From Candidatus Peregrinibacteria bacterium RIFCSPLOWO2_01_FULL_39_12 (GTDB lineage: Bacteria; Patescibacteriota; Gracilibacteria; UBA1369; LOWO2-01-FULL-3): DNA of 8,164 bases. Location: NCBI GenBank assembly GCA_001787455.1, contig MFXA01000022.1:1-8164 (forward strand). Direction: 5' to 3'. The position numbers and the translations under genes are program-made. Shown piece after piece: positions 4,992-8,164 of the stretch. The first letter of the stretch is position 1; the number at the start of each line of letters is the position of its first letter. Below the pieces are notes generated by a model. That model did not search any database and was not told where the DNA came from. It saw only the letters and a program-made list of their open reading frames with translations.

Positions 4992-6536
4992 CTAACGCGT
5001 TCTGCCGCCCAAAACTTTAGCACCATAATGTTCTCCAACAGTTGCGTGCCGCTGGAATATTTCCATGGCGCGTCGACCCATTTCCTGGGGACCAAAACTG
5101 GTATCCCCGCCAGCTCCACCAAAAGGCGCCTGCACATCTCCGCCTAAGGTAGAATTATTCCAATGACGCATACCTGTCTTCACAGCTCTAAGGAATTCTT
5201 TACCGGCTCTAAGACTTTCAGTAAATACCCCCGCCACATGCCTATGAGTACTATCGTTAACAGCTGTAATACCTTCTTGTAAACCATGAACAATACCAAA
5301 ACCGGCCACCGGACCAAAGATTTCCCGTCTAAGAGCAAGATGTTCAGGATTTCTATGATCACCTTTCAAGACAGTGGGTGTCATAAAGTTACCCATCGCA
5401 TGAATACCGTCGGCAAGTCGTTGCCCACCATAAAGCAACTCCATTCCATTAGCTTGAGAGGTAGAAATTGCAGCCATAACGCTATCAAGTGCCTGTGAAG
5501 AAACAAGTGGTCCTACATCACTGGCCGGATCATTACCAGGACCAACATTCAATCTTGCAAGCTGCGCCAAAAACGATTCTAAAAATTGATCAGCAACAGC
5601 TTCATCTACAAGAATGCGTTTAGTTGCCGTACAACGCTGTCCTTCCCCTATCGCCATACCAGTAACCGCAGCAGAAACTGCCATATCCAAATTTGCATCC
5701 GCAAGGACCAGAATAGCATTATGTCCACCCATCTCAGCCAAGAAATGGACAGGATCAAGCGGCATGGGTTCACGTGTCATTGCCTGCCGTAGAATAGACT
5801 TACCAGCTTCCGTAGAACCAGTGAAAGAAATAGCCTGTATTAATTGATTTCGTATAAGTGCCGAAACTATATCCGGCCCACCATGTACCACATTGATCAC
5901 TCCCTGACCAATATTTGCACCCTTCAAAGCTGGCACCATATTTATAGCCTCCTGAAAAAGTTCAACAATTAAAGCCGAGGTCATGGGAGCAAAAGGAGAT
6001 GGTTTTATAACTGTAGTACAACCGGCCGCAAGAGCCGCCGCCAGTTTCCAGACAGTAACGGCAAGAGGAAAATTAAAGGGTGTAACGAGACCGGCAACTC
6101 CCACCGGCTCGCTAGTAGTATACATATGAACATTTGGCTGATCTCCGCTAATCACATCACCTCTGGTATGAGTCGGCAAGCCTCCCATATATTGCAAAAT
6201 ATTGACGGTTTTACTTACCTCTCCATCCGCACCACCGGCAGTTTTACCAATCTCAGCCACCATTGCTTTTACAAATTTCTCCCGCCATGCCGGGGTGTTT
6301 AATAAATTCGCGGCATTCAAAAGAACTTTTCCACGCAGCGAAGGCGTGACATCGGCCCATCTTTCAAAAGCTTCATGAGCCGCATTAACAGCTTGATCCA
6401 TAATAGCCGGCGTACCATCATGAGATCTGGCAACAACATCATCATAATCAGCAGGGTTGTGATGATCGATCACATCCCCCTCAAAAACATCCTGACCGCC
6501 AATATAATGTCCAATGGGTTGTAATGATTCTGACAT
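4992..6536 (-). CDS. NAD(P)-dependent aldehyde dehydrogenase
   Basis: A 514-residue member of the aldehyde dehydrogenase superfamily, full length. It oxidises an aldehyde to the acid with NAD(P)+ in the cytoplasm. Visible elements are the oxyanion Asn155 in VTPFNFPLAV, Lys178 of the cofactor site in TTVIKPSP, the Rossmann motif FTGSTEAG (238-245), the general base Glu268 in LAEMGGHNA, the catalytic Cys302 in GEGQRCTATKR, and EIFGPV (405-410) contacting the nicotinamide ribose. The position after KPS that is Glu in many NAD-specific enzymes is Pro181, so NADP use is possible. The overall pattern recalls semialdehyde dehydrogenases (for example ketoglutarate semialdehyde type), but the substrate cannot be assigned. 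ATG 6536 is 32 nt after the aminotransferase stop on the same strand, giving a two-gene operon that fits amine-to-aldehyde-to-acid chemistry. No Shine-Dalgarno sequence is seen. The protein is notably Ala/Gly-rich. Confidence 0.93.
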   Translation of the reverse strand: MSESLQPIGHYIGGQDVFEGDVIDHHNPADYDDVVARSHDGTPAIMDQAVNAAHEAFERWADVTPSLRGKVLLNAANLLNTPAWREKFVKAMVAEIGKTAGGADGEVSKTVNILQYMGGLPTHTRGDVISGDQPNVHMYTTSEPVGVAGLVTPFNFPLAVTVWKLAAALAAGCTTVIKPSPFAPMTSALIVELFQEAINMVPALKGANIGQGVINVVHGGPDIVSALIRNQLIQAISFTGSTEAGKSILRQAMTREPMPLDPVHFLAEMGGHNAILVLADANLDMAVSAAVTGMAIGEGQRCTATKRILVDEAVADQFLESFLAQLARLNVGPGNDPASDVGPLVSSQALDSVMAAISTSQANGMELLYGGQRLADGIHAMGNFMTPTVLKGDHRNPEHLALRREIFGPVAGFGIVHGLQEGITAVNDSTHRHVAGVFTESLRAGKEFLRAVKTGMRHWNNSTLGGDVQAPFGGAGGDTSFGPQEMGRRAMEIFQRHATVGEHYGAKVLGGRTR

Positions 6537-6568
6537 AATTTTTGAGATATTAAAGAAATTAATAAATT

Positions 6569-7954
6569 TTAAGCCGCAGCCTGCACTGCTTTCAGTGTAT
6601 CTTCAATACGGTTGCTTCCTTCATCGATTAAAGCTTCTGTTGCATTAAACGGTAATGGCAGTCGCAGTACTGTACCTCCAAGTCCACCCTTTGCAAATTC
6701 CACACCGTTTTTTGGGCCATTTTGAAATGCCGCAACCACTCTCGCCGCGGTATCCAATCTAATCCCAATTAAACCACCCTCCCCAATAACCTCTTCAACA
6801 ACAGCATGTCTGCCGGCAATTGCGGTTAATTGTTCTCTAAATCGCTCGCCCATGGCGGCAACATTTTGCCAAAGTCTGCCTTCATTACTTCTCCTCCAGA
6901 CTTCTCTGGCAGCCACCATTCCATCGGTTGGCTGGGAAAAAGTATCGAAAGTGGCACCAGGTTGACCACTGGCTTTAACAGCTTCAAGTACATCTTCCTG
7001 CACCAAAGCAACGGCAACCGGCCGACCATTTCCAAGACCTTTAGCAAAAGTCGCTATATCAACTTTATGTTTAGGATTCTCCTTATCGGCCCATCTATCC
7101 GCACCAATCAAACCGGCACCATTTCTTACAAAAGCTTGAACATTATCAAGAATTACCAGACCGCCTTCCTCATGCACCAATTCAACCACATCTTTCATTA
7201 CCTGTGCCTCAACAACATGAAATCCACCAACACCCTGCTGTCCGTCTTCACCGTGGAATATAGGTTTTCTGCCAGTAGCTTTAATTGCAGCTTTAATCGC
7301 CTGCAAATTGCTGCCATCACGCTTCAATACCAGAGCATTTTGTTTAAGAGAAGTAAGCCCCCTCCATCCAGGGACCTCGCACTTGGCATTCATTTCCAAA
7401 TCCGCTCCACCATATCCACCCTCCAAAACAATAAGTATGGTTTTATCCTCACCTCCCAATGCCCCCATAGCCAAACGAATTGCTTGATTATTGGCACTGG
7501 TTCCGGTAGACGCAAAAAGCGCCCTGAAATCACCATAAGGACGCATCGCTTCAACCATATCCCTGGCAAGCAACAGTGCCGGTTCAGAGTATCTTGTAGT
7601 ATCAATCATTGTAACACCGGGATATTTTTGCCTGGCAGCCTGAACTGCAGCTTCAATTCCAGGATGTGCCCATGCAAGTGACATACTCAAAATATCCTGA
7701 TGAAAATCGAGCACCTCCTGTCCCTCTGGTGTCCAAAGTCTGAAACCCTCCATTCTGGCCGGAGCAACTTTAGAAGGATATTGTCCGCCCCAGGACGGAA
7801 CAATTCCGGAAACAGCATACTTCGCTTGTAATGCTGCCAATTCATCAGTACTGAGATGTTCAGGATTAACAAGCTCGGAAGTATCGACATCGTCTGCAAG
7901 CCTTGAACCTTCCCAATCGTCGGGATAAGCCCATGATGATTGTAATTCAGCCAT
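6569..7954 (-). CDS. Class III PLP-dependent aminotransferase family protein
   Basis: A 461-residue fold-type I PLP enzyme. Lys305 in ATFAKGLGNGRP is the expected Schiff-base lysine, Asp270 in LVILDNVQAF pairs with the PLP ring nitrogen, and FASTGTSANNQAIRLA (147-162) is the phosphate-binding loop. GEDGQQGVGG (235-244) corresponds to the EPxQGEGG region, and TVLRLPLPFNATEALID (428-444) gives the usual C-terminal Arg. Class III members transfer the omega- or alpha-amino group of amines and amino acids (GABA, ornithine, taurine, beta-alanine and others) to a keto acid. Two normally conserved acidic positions differ: DEVQ is DNVQ and the GSEANE loop is GTSANN, so substrate or reaction type may be unusual. 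The N-terminal 45 residues, acidic and Trp-containing, look like an extension. ATG 7954 is chosen because a promoter-like pair lies just upstream. It is first in the operon with the aldehyde dehydrogenase. Confidence 0.88.
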   Translation of the reverse strand: MAELQSSWAYPDDWEGSRLADDVDTSELVNPEHLSTDELAALQAKYAVSGIVPSWGGQYPSKVAPARMEGFRLWTPEGQEVLDFHQDILSMSLAWAHPGIEAAVQAARQKYPGVTMIDTTRYSEPALLLARDMVEAMRPYGDFRALFASTGTSANNQAIRLAMGALGGEDKTILIVLEGGYGGADLEMNAKCEVPGWRGLTSLKQNALVLKRDGSNLQAIKAAIKATGRKPIFHGEDGQQGVGGFHVVEAQVMKDVVELVHEEGGLVILDNVQAFVRNGAGLIGADRWADKENPKHKVDIATFAKGLGNGRPVAVALVQEDVLEAVKASGQPGATFDTFSQPTDGMVAAREVWRRSNEGRLWQNVAAMGERFREQLTAIAGRHAVVEEVIGEGGLIGIRLDTAARVVAAFQNGPKNGVEFAKGGLGGTVLRLPLPFNATEALIDEGSNRIEDTLKAVQAAA

Positions 7955-7980
7955 AATTTAAAATTAAAATTTAGGGGCGT

Positions 7981-8009
7981 ATGTTAAGCCTATAGACAAA
8001 TTTTGTAAA
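7981..8009 (-). promoter_or_regulatory. Candidate promoter for the aminotransferase-ALDH operon
   Basis: Minus strand: TTTACA (8004-8009, five of six to consensus), 17-nt spacer, TAACAT (7981-7986, four of six). Initiation would lie about 20 nt before ATG 7954, with a short AT-rich leader that lacks a Shine-Dalgarno sequence. Confidence 0.5.
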
Positions 8010-8045
8010 GGAAAAATTGCGATTTGCATATTCTAAAATAAAACC

Positions 8046-8096
8046 GACCACTTAAGATAGAATGGATAAAGCAAATATCATCTAACCCAAGTGGTC
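8046..8096. repeat. Inverted repeat GACCACTT / AAGTGGTC before the transposase gene
   Basis: Perfect 8-bp arms at 8046-8053 and 8089-8096, separated by 35 bp. The right arm ends one base before the transposase ATG. It may be part of the left end of the insertion sequence, a subterminal transposase-binding pair, or an mRNA hairpin near the start codon. The true terminal repeat cannot be fixed because the other end is outside the window. Confidence 0.5.
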
Positions 8097-8097
8097 T

Positions 8098-8164
8098 ATG
8101 AAACAGATTAATTTCTCAGAAAGAAAAATGATAGAGAAAATGCTAAAACAGGGTACAGATCATG
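8098..8164 (+). mobile_element. Start of IS30-type transposase gene (truncated by window end)
   Basis: ATG at 8098 begins an open frame of 22 codons to the edge, reading MKQINFSERKMIEKMLKQGT. This matches the N-terminal helix-turn-helix opening of IS30-family transposases, whose usual pattern is (L)S-x-x-E-R-x-x-I-E-x-x-L-x-x-G. IS30 transposases are DDE enzymes that move the element by a circular intermediate. Only the first 22 residues are visible, so the family call rests on this pattern and the upstream inverted repeat. It is divergent from the aminotransferase operon (143 nt between the two start codons). Confidence 0.55.

Noticed and set aside
4845..4994. UGA read as glycine (code 25): the minus-strand frame after the aldehyde dehydrogenase stop is Gly-rich and interrupted only by TGA
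   Set aside because: It lies behind a TAG stop, is the complement of the Pro-rich tract, and all recognised genes in the window are full length with no internal TGA. A code-25 genome would show TGA within these genes.
6830..7681. A 283-codon open frame on the plus strand opposite the aminotransferase gene
   Set aside because: It is fully antisense to a gene with intact PLP-enzyme motifs, has a Ser/Asn/His-rich composition without domains, and has no promoter context. It is a shadow frame.
1..8164. CRISPR array or tRNA/rRNA genes
   Set aside because: No regularly spaced repeats beyond the 25-bp pair and the short 11-bp tandem, and no cloverleaf or rRNA-like sequence was seen on either strand.

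Overview
The window looks like a fragment of an AT-rich bacterial genome, probably from an uncultured lineage. A candidate-phyla (CPR/Patescibacteria-type) or similar bacterium is my guess, based on the mix of YibE/F, BRO/DinD-like, Fic and IS30-type genes, the many Lys/Ile/Asn codons and the general lack of Shine-Dalgarno sequences. No rRNA, tRNA or phylogenetic marker is present, so the taxonomy is inference. Every gene I call reads through with the standard code and ends in TAA or TAG.

Left part (1-2408, all minus strand, so transcription runs right to left): a small cupin protein, an MFS transporter whose ATG directly follows the cupin stop codon, and the first 262 codons of a YibE/F-family membrane protein that runs off the left edge. 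A promoter-like -10 overlapping a 16-bp palindrome precedes the cupin gene. A second palindrome sits in a possible promoter in front of the YibE/F gene.

Middle part (2405-4662): a minus-strand BRO-N/DinD-like gene and a plus-strand Fic AMP-transferase gene with a C-terminal winged helix are transcribed divergently from a compact control region. The BRO gene is bracketed by a perfect 25-bp direct repeat, 956 bp apart. Each repeat copy lies in a short open frame (35 and 33 codons) whose stop abuts or overlaps the ATG of the next gene. The Fic promoter is preceded by an 11-bp tandem repeat that carries a -35-like TTGCGC in each unit, which makes a start near 3589 more likely than the longest open frame.

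Right part (4663-8164): a 329-nt stretch with no convincing gene but with a GC-rich, Pro/Gln-coding low-complexity tract, then a two-gene minus-strand operon (class III aminotransferase followed by an aldehyde dehydrogenase). The two could convert an amine or amino acid to an aldehyde and then to an acid. Both proteins are richer in Ala and Gly and their DNA looks visibly richer in G+C than the left-hand genes, so acquisition by transfer is possible. At the right edge a plus-strand IS30-type transposase gene begins just after an inverted repeat, which places a probable insertion sequence next to the operon.
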